From positions 434,001 through 498,000 of the forward strand of contig QRDG01000395.1 in NCBI GenBank assembly GCA_012064385.1: 64,000 nt of DNA, given 5' to 3'. Of the stretch, positions 36,692 to 49,187 are shown in pieces. The stretch is from Puccinellia tenuiflora. Taxonomy: Eukaryota > Streptophyta > Magnoliopsida > Poales > Poaceae. The position numbers and the translations under genes are program-made. The stretch's first letter is position 1; each line of letters starts with the position of its first letter. Under the pieces are notes generated by a model, which saw only the letters and a list, made by a program, of their open reading frames with translations, was not told where the DNA came from and ran no database searches.

Positions 36692-36988
36692 ATGATCCGA
36701 AGCTCCACACCAACATCCCCAGAGCTATTTGAGATTATTGACCAAACTAACAGAGTCACCCCTCTTCAGTTCAAACTCCAACCATCGGAGATTAGTGAGG
36801 AGGAAGAAGCCCGATCCTTTCCAGCAGTAGCTCGGATGCGCCGACGTAAAGGTCAAAACATACGCATCCCTAAGGGATTCCTTAAAAGTCTAGACCGTAA
36901 AAATCATTTGATATACCCCTTAAACCGCTATTTAGTACGTCGCGGGTTCCGACGTAATAGATCCCCTCGGTTATATGGTACGAGTTAA
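36692..36988 (+). other. Unassigned 98-codon ORF
   Basis: An ATG-to-stop frame with an acidic middle (ISEEEEA) and a basic second half (RMRRRKGQ, RRGFRRNR). No domain was recognised. It lies next to the repeat at 37020-37370 and has no visible promoter or introns. It may be a gene fragment, part of a lost transposon, or chance. Confidence 0.2.
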
Positions 36989-37019
36989 GAGGATCTACTT
37001 CGTCGGAATCAGCGATATA

Positions 37020-37370
37020 CCATAAAACGAATCTGTCAACAGGTTTTGACATCACAATAGATCATAAACTTGACAATAATCCATCCGTGCTAATAAGTTC
37101 ATAAAACTAGACAATAGTTTATAAACTTGACAAAAGTTCACAAACTAGACAATAGTTCAATTTAGATCGCCACCATAACTCACCTTGAAATGAGTCACTA
37201 TCGGTCCTAATATCTCAACCCTTGTAACAAGAGTTCATAAACTAGAAAATCATCCATCACAATAGTTTATAAACTTAACAATGATCCATCACAATAGTAA
37301 TAAACTAGGCAATAGTTCATAAACTAGACAATAGTTCAATTTAGATTGCCACCATAAATCACCCTGGGAT
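37020..37370. repeat. Imperfect tandem repeat containing the CACTA target site
   Basis: Words such as ataaactagacaatagttca and cgccaccataactcacc recur. Two longer copies can be aligned (about 37082-37231 and 37232-37370). The second is cut by the CACTA element and resumes at 52597 with gatgagtcact, matching aatgagtcact of the first copy. Confidence 0.7.
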
Positions 37371-37589
37371 CACTAGTACAGAAAAGCTTAGCCGTGGCGC
37401 ACCGAAAAAGCTTACCCGTGGCACAGGGGGCTGCGCCACGAATTGCCACGCCACGGGTAATTATTTACCCGTGACGTAGGCATCTTTGTGCGCCACGGCT
37501 AACAATTCTCAGATCTAAAAAAAAGGCTCGCCCCGCGGCCGGGGGCGGGGGGGGGGGGGGGGGGCTTCATTTTCCGGTCGTCTTGCGGG

Positions 37590-39954
37590 TGAAAGAACAA
37601 ACAATGTCCCGGATGTCGCCTAGAGGGGGGTGAATAGGCGATTAAAACTTTTTCTATTTAGGGGCTTGATAATTGCAGAATAAAACTACGTGTTTAAATT
37701 AACAAGCCAACAACCTAATTACTAGGCTCACCTATGTGCACCAACAACTTATGCTAAGAAAATTAACAACACGAGGATAGCAAGATATATAACTTCAAGC
37801 ACGAAGGCTATCACAAGGTAAATTGCATAAGTAAAAGCTCGGGTATAGAAATAACCGAGACATGCGGAGACAAGGATTTATTCCCGAGTTCCTCCTTGTT
37901 AAGGGAGTACGTCTCGTTGGAGGGGTGTGAGCTCGCCACAAAAGGCCTACTCAAGATGCCACAAAGGCCTCACCCTATTCTCCGATGAACCGCACCCAAA
38001 GGTTTGGTTCACCTTTCACTATCGGAATCCTTCGAGGCGGATTCCGGAGCCCTTTACAACTCTTCTTGGGGCACACACCCACAACTCAATTGGGGGCTCC
38101 CAAATTCGTGCCGAAGCTTCACAACTCGAAGACTTCGCGGCACCTCCAACCGTCTAGGGTACACAATGAACCCAAGAGGCACAAAACTCTTAGGAACACA
38201 ATGCACCCAAGAGTAACAAGCTTCTCAACGTCGATCTTCACGTATCACCGTAGGGAGAGCAACCCGATGCAACAAATGCACGAGGCAAGAACACACAAAG
38301 TGGTCAAGTCCTTCACTCCCAAATTCCAACCAAGCAACAAATGCTTTGGGGGGGAAAAGAGAGGAAGAACAAAGGGGATGAACACAAAGCAACCCCAAAA
38401 TCTAGATCCACTAGTTCCCCTCACTTAGAGGAGATTTTGATTGGTGGAGTTGTAGATCTAGATCTCCTCTCTTGAATCCCTAAATTTGGGCAAAAATCAT
38501 TGGAGGGATTGAGAGGAATCAAAGATTTGGAGGTCAACAATGGAGGAGTGAGAGAAGCTCCAAAACTTGGAAACCATTGGGGAAGAAGACCCCTTAAAAT
38601 AGGTCCCCACCAAATCCAACCGTCGGGGGCAGTTTTTCCTGCGCGGGCCGGAATTTCCGGCACTTACCCTAGAATTTCCGGACCCCCCGGAGCGACCCGG
38701 ACGCCCTGGGAACTCTCTGGACATGGTCCGGATATTTGGGCCGGATATTTCCGGGGGGCTGGAAATTCCGGCCTAAGGACCGGAACTTCCGGCCCAGTGA
38801 AAAACTGCACAAAGAGCAAAACGAAAACGGGCATATCTTTTACATCCGGACTCCGTTTTCGATGATCATGGGCTCGTTGGAATCGTAGCAACGAGCTCTA
38901 CAAGAATATACAGAGAAACATCATAGTCCAACAAGGGAGGATAAAACCAAATGGAGAAAGGTAAAACCTCTCTATAAAAGACGAACCGATAAACCTCCAA
39001 AACCAAAAACCAACAAGTTTTTCATCAAGACTCCGTTTTCTATGATCTTGGTCTCGTTGGACTCGCAACGAAAAGCTCTACAAGATTATGCAGAGAAACA
39101 TCATTTTCCATCATGATATTATAAAAGCAAATGGGGAAAGGTAAAAGCTCCTTTTCGCAAACCGAAAAAGCCGAATCTTTCGCAAATAAAGTCCGAATGA
39201 AATAAAACCAATTTTGTTGGAAAGAGGACGACAAATGCTACCTTTGAAAATGGCAAACAAGTAAAGGATATTTTGCAAATAATTGGAAGAGAAAAAACCT
39301 TCCGCACGGATGAACCGGCAAAATCTCCAATACCGAAAACGCAATAGAAGACACATATGAAAATCGTTTTCGGTGAACTTAGCTTTGTCATGACAAGCAC
39401 GACAAGCACCAAGACCACACCACGATAAGAGACAAATAAGAACCAATAAAGATGATAGCATGGATGCAAAGGTTTGTGCTCTCTACGATGATACGATCAC
39501 GATATTCGGTCGAGAGCCCCTCTTGATAGTACGGTTATCTATCCTATAATCCGGTCTCTCACTAAACAACATGAGACCGGTAAAATAGAAACCCTATCAA
39601 GATCATACCTTTGCCTTGCGCATTAATCCACTTGAGGTCGATGAAGACGATCTTCATCCCCTCAAGACGAACCACCTTCCTCGATTGCGCTTCGATGAAG
39701 ATTCACATGTTGCTCCCCCATACACCAAGATGGGAGAGGCACCTCTTCGGCATATCTTCACATGGACTAGAGTGTTGACCAACACGCACTTAGCCTTGAT
39801 CAACGCGAACTCTTCTTCCCTTAGCCTTGTCTCCAACAAATGGAGATCAAGCAAAGCAAATGGACACACCTACAAGTAGCTCAATGCAAACATTAGTCCA
39901 TAAAGATTGTCATTAATTACCAAAACCATGCATGGGAGCAACCATGCACTTTCA
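37590..39954 (-). repeat. 3' LTR of copy 2
   Basis: 2365 bp, TGAAAG...CTTTCA, colinear with 49188-51625 and with 6267-8545. Contains the cluster of ccggaatttccgg palindromes (about 38640-38790). Confidence 0.94.
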
Positions 39955-41446
39955 ATCTCCCCCATTTTGGTAATTGATGACAATCCCTTTTTAAGAGGGT
40001 TTATATAACGAATAGAGCATCTTTGCAAGACACACGAGCAAGGATGCAAGCGCATGCATGACAAATGAAACAAAAGCATAAACCCAAATTCTCTTAAATC
40101 CTCTAAACTTCTCCCCCATTGGCATCGATTGCCGAAATGGGAAGAAAAATTTAGAGAGCCAATATAATATGAGTTCCTCCATAAAGGTGATGATAATTCC
40201 TTTTAACGAAAAATTAGAGGAAATCAAACTATATTGAGGATCAAAAGATTGCAAAGAAATGAGTTCATTTTAAACATCTCCACAAAGGAGAAAAGCAATC
40301 GAGAAGATCCAAAGCGAGAGTTCTAAATAAAAACGGAGAAGCTCTCCAATTTTCATGCACAATTGAGGAGTGCACAAAAAATGGCATCCTAGCTCCCCCA
40401 AAATCATCAAGAACACTCAACAAGTGCAAGAGTGCATAATGCAAAAGCAAATCATAGCACTTGCACCAAAGATGTGGTTGAGCCATACGAAGATACCAAT
40501 TTTCAAAAATTCATCATAAGATAGGCCCAACCGAGAAAAGAGATCTTTTAAAGAAATATGTTCACAAGCTTAGGGATACCAATTGGAAACTAAAACCAAT
40601 TGAAAATGCCAAAAACTAGTGAGAGCATTTAGTCAAATGAAAATCAACATGCTCACCATGGTAAGCATGAAGTAAAAGATCCTCAACAAATACATGAGTG
40701 TGCAAAGATACCAATAAACAATAAGACAAGCACTCATGAGACAAATTTGGAGCCACCAAAGAATTATAGAAGAAACACAAGGTGGCTCAAAAATAAATAG
40801 GATACCAACTAAAAGGTGACCTCTCTCATATGTATAGGTTTCTAATTGGACAAACCATTGAAGATATGCATCCGCAAAGAAACGTATACATACGAAATGG
40901 TTCGGGACAAGAAGAACAAGGTATCCAAAAGGAAGTCATAAATATACAAACGAGATTATTGCATAAAAGCATAGCACATAGCTCAAATTTATCTCATTGT
41001 ATATAAATGAACTTCAAATATATCAAATGCATCACACATATCACTAAGGGAACAAGAGATAGTGAAGATGCTTTGAGTTAAGCAACAAGTATCACAAGGA
41101 AATAATATCAATTGAAGAAAAGGTTTTTTGCAAATTCATCACACATATCACAAAGATATATTAAGTGAAAGAAAAGCCAAAACCACAACAATTGCACATA
41201 AAGGATTTCTTGCCAATAGGCAACCTACACAAGGTTGAATACTAGAAAAGCATGCATGAGATAGATACTTGTTACCGAGATGCATTGACGATGAAGATAA
41301 TGAGAGTTGGTTTGACATCAAAGCTTGACTCCGACAATCACAAGGTGAGAACACCTTCCTTATGAATGAGGCAAGCATCCAATGCATCTCCATTGTACCT
41401 AAAACAAAATTAGAATACAAAATGGTTCCCAAACTCATTGGGTTCC

Positions 41447-44400
41447 TGTAGTGACCTTGCCTTTTAAAATAGACAAGATACCTGTGTATAGTGCTAGTCC
41501 CTGGATCGACTCGCTAGCACACACAGTACAGGATGAAATACCATAACAGTGCATCTTTTTATTACACGCATGATCCAGAATTCGGAGTAGTTTTGATTAC
41601 AAAGTGCATAGCTCGAAGCTAGCTTTATTTATAGTAAACAGCGGAAATAAATATTAAGCATGGAGTCTCCATCATCTTCATGCTGCCACAGGCGAACATG
41701 TCGGTTGTAGACTCGAAGCCCTATCACGCACCTTACTCATCGTCTAAACAATCTGCAACAGTAAAGCGTTGCAGCCAAAAAATTGGTCAGAACCATTGGA
41801 ATGGATCTGGCAAGTGACACTTGTGGACTCATAATGGCAAACTCTAAGACCTATATGCTTATTTGGCTGGTGGATCTCAAGGCTCTTTGCGTAAAGCAAG
41901 TTTTATCCTATCTCTTAAATCATTTTCTTTTCCATCTAAAAATGAGACAAAGCTGGCATGAGAACCAGTGTCTCTTCTACCCATGTTCACCCATCAAATT
42001 TTATTTCAGAAATTGGAATGATGAGATTCTCCATCGACATCCTTGTCCAGCTGCTCAAAATTGTCCGTAACCGGGGACACGGCTATGATCATAGTTTTAC
42101 TACTCTCGAGAGTTTGTGGCACTTTCCCCACTAGACTCAACTAACCCAAATTTCCTAATCACTCAATTAGTGAGAAGGAAAGGAGAGAGTCGAGACGAGA
42201 TCTTTCAGAAGAGCTTTCCCGTACACCTGTCCGAACAATACCCACCTACAACCCCTACATCTGCTTGTTCGTCCGGTCGGGTCCACTCAACTTAGTCAAT
42301 CAAGACAGAGCCCATATGACTAGTGGCTGCACTGGAAGCAAACAAAAGCATGGAGTGACATCGAATCTCTTTGTTCCTGGGTGGCCGTTCCCAAGTGAAC
42401 ATCTCGAGTATAACCATGGAAATGGCCTCGAGAAGACACTCAACTCTGTCCGCCAAGCAATACCAATTGCCACCCAGGTGGTTCATTAACTTAGTAGAGT
42501 TTTTATCCTTTCATACTACAATAAAACATTTTGCATTGCATTTCTAACATCTACCAAGTTAATGGGTACCTAGACCAACATGAATATAGGGTGGTATACT
42601 AAACAGGTCTGCATAGCATAATAGTAATACTCCTATCATGCATACTACTGAAATAGCTAAAATGCATATAATAAAATAGTAGGACTTTTATGCTGGAGTA
42701 TCACTTGCCTTTTGGAACTGGTCGTTGCTCACACACTCTTTTTCAACGTAGCTCGTAGCTCTCCGTTCAATCTATACAATGCAAACAATTGACAATAAGC
42801 AACAATACAACAATCAAAAGAAACAAACATAACAACAAACATAGATAGAAACAAACAAAACTAGGTTGGTGGTCCAAACTTCAAGACATGATCCCATATG
42901 CAAAAAGAATCAATGCATTAGGTTTGGGGTTTGCCATTTGGGTCAGGGGTTGGTCTGAAATCAAATTTGAACATTTCAAATTTGAATAGGTTGAAGGGTT
43001 GTTTCAAAGGTTGTAGGGATTGGTCTTGATCAAAGTGATCACACAAGGGAGCTGGTCAAAAGAGTTTTAAAAACATTGTGAAACTGTGGTTTGCAAAACA
43101 TTAACATTTAAATGGCCTTTGGCACACTTCCAATGTTTATGTTTGAAAAGGTGGTAGCTAGGCATGGTTTTGGTCTCTCTGGACAGGGACAAAAATTGAA
43201 GAAGTTTTCTAAAAGAAAACACATTAAAAGGATTTATAGAAATAGAAATATAACAAAAATACTCAAATTGAGCCTCTGATTTTTAAATCATCAAAATAAT
43301 GCTCAAAAATATTTTATAACAGAGGAAATATATTGCACATAAATCAAGGTTTCTAAAACTATTTTTCTTGCAATTTTTGGAAATAAAGAAATAAAGTTAT
43401 GTTAAAATTACTCCAATAACACATTTGAAATTTGAATAATTTAAACTAACTCAAAACAGAAAAATAAAACATCAGAAAGATTCTACAAGTCCAGAGCTTT
43501 TCAAAAATATAAAGTTTGCTAAATTTGGCCAAAGGGTTTAAAAGTTATGATGGTTTTAAGTTCTAGGGTCTTTTCTGCAAAAGCCATTTAAAACAATTTC
43601 GGGAAAAATTCCCAGAAAAGGGCTGGCCACGCGGCGGGCTGTGATTGGTCGGGCTCGGCTTGAGCCGGGCTTGAGCCGCGGCTACGGCTCGACTTAGCCA
43701 TACCGGTTCGGTCGGCTCGATCTAATCTGCGCCGTTGGAATCAGATCGGGCGGTCCTGGAGCTAGGGTTTACCCCGGCGGCGCGGTGGTCGTCGGAGGAC
43801 AGGACGGACGGTGGCCGGCGGTTCGGTCGCGGACGTCCTCGACGCTCCGGTGGTTCTCCGGACTCCGGGAGGGGACGACGCGGTGCAGGAGGACACGGCG
43901 AGGGGAATGGTGTGCACGGCGAGCTCGATTGCGTCCTCGCGCGGCGGATGGAGGCAACCAGAGGTGCGGCGGCGGACAGCGAGCTTCGGCGTGGACGCAC
44001 ACGACGATTGGCTGCACCAAAAAAATCGATCGGGGGTCAGCGGACGCACGAGGGAGAGGGGAGAAAAGGGGACCAAGATTTGGCGGCTCTGGCTCACCGT
44101 GACGGCCAGAATCGAAGGAAACACGGCGGCGGTTATACGAACTCCGGCGAGGAAAATTGCCGGCCTGGAGGCACCAATCGGGAGGGGAAGAGAGGGGAAA
44201 GGAAGAGGAGACCGTGGGCTTTAAGGGGGAGGGATCGGGGAGGCCAAGGGTAGCTTCAAACATGCGCAATCAAGAGGGGAGGGGATCGGGCAGAAACGGC
44301 CGTGGTGGAGATTGAAGACGATGACGTCATGCTGGCGTCATCAACATTTCTTTTATTTATTTTTCTGTTTTCTTTTATATCCTTTGATTTAGGCCTCCAA

Positions 44401-44976
44401 ATCAAGTCAAATAAATTTGTAAAAAATTTGTAAAATTCCAAATAGTCAACATAGACATTTAGGAACTATTTTTGGCCCAAACAAAATTACCAAAATATCC
44501 TTTTGGTCAAATTTGCCTTATATGGCTATTTGGGGATTTTCCAAATTAGGGTTTATAAATATCCCAAAATATTTAATTAAAAACTAGAGGATAATATGAG
44601 TAATATCATTCAAAATGATAACTCATTTTCATATTAAAATAATTTAAGATAAAACATTTTTATAAAACAAAGCTTGGAAGAGTATTTAAATTATTTCCAC
44701 AAATGAAATAGTGTTTATAATATCCCCATATTATTTATTTTAAAACCAAATATCCAAGTGAAAAGTACTATTTGAAAACTCATTTAAATATTTTATTACC
44801 AAATCATTAAAGTTGAGATTTGAAGATAAAGGAATATTTAATTAAAATATAACTTTGAAGATGTCAAAACAATCTTCTATAAAAGCTTTCCTGATTTTTG
44901 GAGACTTTATTTAATTATTAACAAAAGTTTTAAATTTTTGTGATTTTTAAAACATTCCAAAATTTGGGATGTTACA
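41447..44976 (-). mobile_element. Solo LTR, gypsy type, nested in copy 2
   Basis: A 3530-bp segment with TG...CA ends, flanked by gttcc (41442-41446 and 44977-44981). Copy 1 has the uninterrupted sequence at the same place (about 1878). On the minus strand it starts TGTAACATCCCAAATTTTGG, a start seen in large plant Ty3/gypsy (Tekay/Del-like) LTRs, and ends GGTCACTACA. No internal repeat of its ends and no pol are present, so it is one LTR rather than a whole element. The G+C-rich part (about 43620-44270) gives ORFs of 105-172 codons on both strands without a domain. Confidence 0.85.
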
Positions 44977-46922
44977 GTTCCATAGTAGTTAGATCAACTA
45001 CAATATATAGGAAACACTCCACATAAATATGTGCATATAGATATGAAATTGAATTTCATGCACATCTTAGCCGATTTAGGATTCGGTGGAGTATCCCCTA
45101 TATATTGGAACAAGAAAGACTAGCATGCTAAACTAATATAAATTATTAACCGAGCATGCAAAGGCTTACGAGAACCAAAAGAGATACAATTTGGACAAAA
45201 ACACCAAGTAAACCAAGAAGAGAGCACACCAAAGTGTGACACAAAAGGTTGTCCAAATTATATCAAAATCCAAATCAACACATGATTGAGGAAAAAATCA
45301 AACCAACATATGATTGATTCCAAAACACATCAACACATGAAGTGTGATATCAAAAGGAATCAAATCAACACAACAAATGATGGATAAGACACCAATTAAA
45401 AAGGAGATACCAATTAAAAACAAAAAATACCAACTAGGAGAAAAGATACCAAGAAGAGGATAATGCTTGACCGAAATCAAGTAAAGCAAGATAAAGCAAA
45501 AAGGTATCAAGACTCCCACAATAAATATCAATTGGAACAAATATCTATGGCGGAGATATTAAATTCCAATTAATACCAATTGAAGATACCAACACAAGAT
45601 AGAGAATCAAATGCCAATTGAAAGGATAAAAAATTGATAGATAGGTTAGTGTTCTAAATAAAAAGGAATGCTCCCCCAATATTCATGCATTATCTTTGAT
45701 ATTTGCATTTGAATACAAAAATGCATGCACAAGGGATCATTACTCTCCATATTTTATTTACAACACTAAACACTACCAATTGAAAAATAGGATCCATTCA
45801 AAAGGCAAGGAAGGCAATAGATAAAGCAAATCAACGCAAGAGCCAATGCGAAGATGGTCTACAAAAACCACCACAATTACTAGTATCACTTGTCATGGAC
45901 AAGGAGTATATAGAGATATTTCTCGGTGGTATAAAGGAATGATGTTCAAGACCAACTTCACAACAAATAAGCATATGGCAAGAGATAAGAATTAAGACGC
46001 CATATTTTGAAAAAGGTTTGTTGGTAGTTTCAACTATTCGAACCAACCGGCAAAGCCATGGTTAAAATAAGATGAAGCAAATGGTTTCTCACATAATATA
46101 TGGAAATGGATATTAGAGAAAAACCACACCAAGCAAACTTACGCAAACAAGAGCCAAAAGATAACCAAAGAGAAAAATGGAACTTGTTTGAGCCAACATG
46201 CCACATAGGAATAAGATAATTTACAATATCAAATCTAAGTGGCAAACCTCAAATGTTCACATTTTGTGGGATTGTAATATGCACATAGCTTATTACTCCC
46301 CCATAATGTGATAATTCATTTATTTTTAAACAAGAGGCAAATAAGACCAACTAGAGAAATTAATGGGCATTGTAGAATTTGAATTTCTCATGAAAATGAC
46401 ATACCACATAGTAGCTAGATAATATTGATATATCAATACTAGGTGGTGTGCCTCATGTACACACATTTTTAGGTTTGTGAGGTGCATAAAGCACATCACT
46501 CCCCCAAAATGGGATAGTCCATTAATATCTCAAAGAGCCAATTGAAATCAACACAAGATCCAATAAAGCTCAACACAAAGTTACACATACATGATATACA
46601 ACTTAACATACACAACCTTGAATGACAACACAAGTAGGAAAGGAGCATATCATATACAAGCACGTATTAGGAACAAAACTAACACATGCAAGGGAGCGAG
46701 CAACTTTCAATATATTATATGAGTTAAATGCAAGTTACCGCAAGGAGGAAGCATTGGATATGAGATAGAGCAATATATTCCAATTGACTTGGCTAGAGAA
46801 ATAAAACCATGAAGATCCCTCAATTCTTCAAAAGTAGCCAAGTCACCAATGTCCTCCACCATCACCTATTGATCAAGTTGAAGCTTGTTGGTCCCCAACC
46901 AAGTTGGGTCCTAAGAGGTTAG

Positions 46923-49133
46923 TCACAATAGGTTTGGGACCCAAATGGTGCATTTCTTGACACCACTTTGAGCTCCCACATATTTGGCAAACACATTGCC
47001 AACTCTATCCTTCCTAAGAGAATATACATCATCAATTATGATAGGAGAGGAAGAGGTACCGTTAGTGCATGAGGAAGCAAGATGACCTTTGCCACGGCAA
47101 AGGTAGCAACACCGACTCTTCTTCTTCTTAATAGGCTCCTCAACTTGAGGAGCAATAACTTGAGTCTTCTTAGGAGGTGGCCGTTGTTCAACTCGTGGTT
47201 GAGCACGAGATTGAACAAGAGGCCTCTTCCCTAGTTGCTTCTCACTAAGAGGCTTCTTCTTCATTGGGCAATCCCGAACGTGGTGCCCTTCAACCTTGCA
47301 CTTGAAGAAAATGATCTTTGCCGGATTCTTCATTTGAACTTGGCCCTTCTTCTTGTCACTCTTGGGCTTGTTCTTGTTGTTGTAGTTGAATCCAAATCCA
47401 CTCTTGTCATTGGGGGATTGTTGCACACCCAACATATTGTTGAGTGTACGCTTCCCTTCATGACGCTTTTCCAAGTCATTCTTCAAAGAAGTGACTTGGG
47501 CCTTGAGATCTTTTATTTCCTCTACATGGTTAGTGGCAACAAAAACACTAGAGTAAGTAGACGCTTCATTGTTAGAGCAACAAGACAAAGCAAGTAATCC
47601 ATCACATGATGTACCAATATTTTTAGTGGATGAATTACTAGGACTAGCACATGGCAATATAGCATTTTTAGTTATGGTTGTGCTATTATCTACATGAGGC
47701 TCACAAGATATTACCTTTGTAGTGATAGCCTCATGAGCTAACTTTAGACTAGCATAGGATGCCAGAAGATCATCATTAGAGCTAGATAGCTTTTCATGAC
47801 TTTTTTCCAACTCCCTATACTTGCTAGTTAGCAACTCAAGTTGAGCCCTTAGCTCAACATTCTCCTTCAAAGTAGATGCTTCACAATAAATGGAGTTAGT
47901 AGCACAAGCATCATTAACTTTAGGAATAGAAGAATAAATCTTATCAAGCTCATTATTTAATCTAGCATTTTCCATTTTAAACACTTTATATTTTGCATGA
48001 GCATGATCACGTTCTTTAATGATTTTAGCAATTAATTCATTATGAGACTCCTCGATAGATTCTAGTTTCTCCTCTAGAGAAGCACGAGTCTCTTGCTCTT
48101 CCTCAAGAGCATCTTCTAACGATGCTTTCTCCATAGCATCATCTCTTTCAATCTTACCCTTTTCTTCAAGACTTGCTTCCAAAGCCTCAATAGTTTCCCC
48201 ACGCTCAATTAGGGTGCTCATAATTTCAAAGAGGTTAGCTTGGGCACTTTTATTGCTAGGAAGGGCTTTGAGAATCATTAGACCTTTATTTTGAAGCAAA
48301 GCATTAACCTTTTCCATATCATCTTCTTCATCATTATTATCATCATTATTATTATCATTGCTAGAAGACTTAGCCATAAGGCAATGAGTGATGGATGAAG
48401 AAGAATAATTAGTTTTTGAACTACTCAAGTTCAAATCTTGTTCCACAATTAATTGAGTTCCCTCTACATTAATATTCATGCAAGAGTTAGAGGGAACACA
48501 AGCATTTTTATCATTGGAACAAGATAGAGCAAGCATATCATCATTAGATTTATCTAAGCAATTTTTGGATGATATGCAAGGACTATCAACACTAGCATGT
48601 ATGACATTTATAGTGCTATGTGTGTTTTGGTCCAAAGATGAGGCATTGCAACAAGATAGAGATAAAAGATCATCAAAGAAGAACTCACTATCAATATTGC
48701 AAAACCTATCACTACTCACCATCACATTAGTTTGTGGCTTACCACATTTTGGTGAAGTAGATAAAGACGAGAGCTCATCACGGCCGGAGGTGGAGGGAGA
48801 GCAATCATCCTCAATAGAGTTGGACACTCCATATTTTTCTTGAAGCTTGGTCCAAAGCTCATGAGCATCCCGTAGAGGCAAGATTGACTCAAACACTACA
48901 ACACTCACAAATTTGCAAAACTCATTAGAAGCTAGAGCATCTAGATATAAGTTTTTCTCATCCTCTAAAGTCGTACTTTCGTAGTCCTTTGGAGGAGAAA
49001 AACCTATATCTGAGATACGCTCAATATTGGGGTCCAAGACCCGTAAGTGACTAAGCATATGAGTTTTCCAAACATTAAAATTTGTGCCATTAAATCTAAA
49101 CAAGGAATTGTGCACTAAATCCCTAGACGACAT
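46923..49133 (-). CDS. Gag polyprotein of LTR retrotransposon copy 2 (736 aa)
   Basis: An uninterrupted frame just after the primer site. Residues about 1-110 are the gag N-terminal region with FNGTNFNVWKTHML and an ELWTKLQEKYG stretch, as in copia-type gag proteins. About 230-560 is a long acidic coiled coil rich in Glu/Lys/Ser (ETIEALEASLEEKGKIERDD). Two zinc knuckles follow: a C-terminal CYLCRGKGHLASSC (CCHC intact) and an upstream one reading FFKCKVEGHHVRDC, whose first Cys is Phe; copy 1 still has Cys there. The frame continues past the knuckles to VYSLRKDRVGNVFAK and stops without protease. The protein should form the particle that packages the RNA; enzymes would come from a partner element. 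Survival of a 2.2-kb frame suggests recent activity or a recent insertion. Confidence 0.88.
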   Translation of the reverse strand: MSSRDLVHNSLFRFNGTNFNVWKTHMLSHLRVLDPNIERISDIGFSPPKDYESTTLEDEKNLYLDALASNEFCKFVSVVVFESILPLRDAHELWTKLQEKYGVSNSIEDDCSPSTSGRDELSSLSTSPKCGKPQTNVMVSSDRFCNIDSEFFFDDLLSLSCCNASSLDQNTHSTINVIHASVDSPCISSKNCLDKSNDDMLALSCSNDKNACVPSNSCMNINVEGTQLIVEQDLNLSSSKTNYSSSSITHCLMAKSSSNDNNNDDNNDEEDDMEKVNALLQNKGLMILKALPSNKSAQANLFEIMSTLIERGETIEALEASLEEKGKIERDDAMEKASLEDALEEEQETRASLEEKLESIEESHNELIAKIIKERDHAHAKYKVFKMENARLNNELDKIYSSIPKVNDACATNSIYCEASTLKENVELRAQLELLTSKYRELEKSHEKLSSSNDDLLASYASLKLAHEAITTKVISCEPHVDNSTTITKNAILPCASPSNSSTKNIGTSCDGLLALSCCSNNEASTYSSVFVATNHVEEIKDLKAQVTSLKNDLEKRHEGKRTLNNMLGVQQSPNDKSGFGFNYNNKNKPKSDKKKGQVQMKNPAKIIFFKCKVEGHHVRDCPMKKKPLSEKQLGKRPLVQSRAQPRVEQRPPPKKTQVIAPQVEEPIKKKKSRCCYLCRGKGHLASSCTNGTSSSPIIIDDVYSLRKDRVGNVFAKYVGAQSGVKKCTIWVPNLL

Positions 49134-49171
49134 CTTTACTCTCTAGGTGGTGAAGCCAAACAAGAGAGACG

Positions 49172-49186
49172 AGGCTCTGATACAAA
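49172..49186 (-). other. Primer binding site of copy 2, mutated
   Basis: On the minus strand it reads TTTGTATCAGAGCC where copy 1 has TTGGTATCAGAGCC. One base in the tRNA-pairing region is changed. Confidence 0.8.
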
Positions 49187-49187
49187 T

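Noticed and set aside
43735..44269. 172- and 166-codon ORFs on opposite strands
   Set aside because: They lie in the G+C-rich part of a solo LTR and show no domain.
41447..44976. Idea that this is a complete short retrotransposon
   Set aside because: No second LTR, primer site or polypurine tract was found inside; one LTR with duplication fits better.
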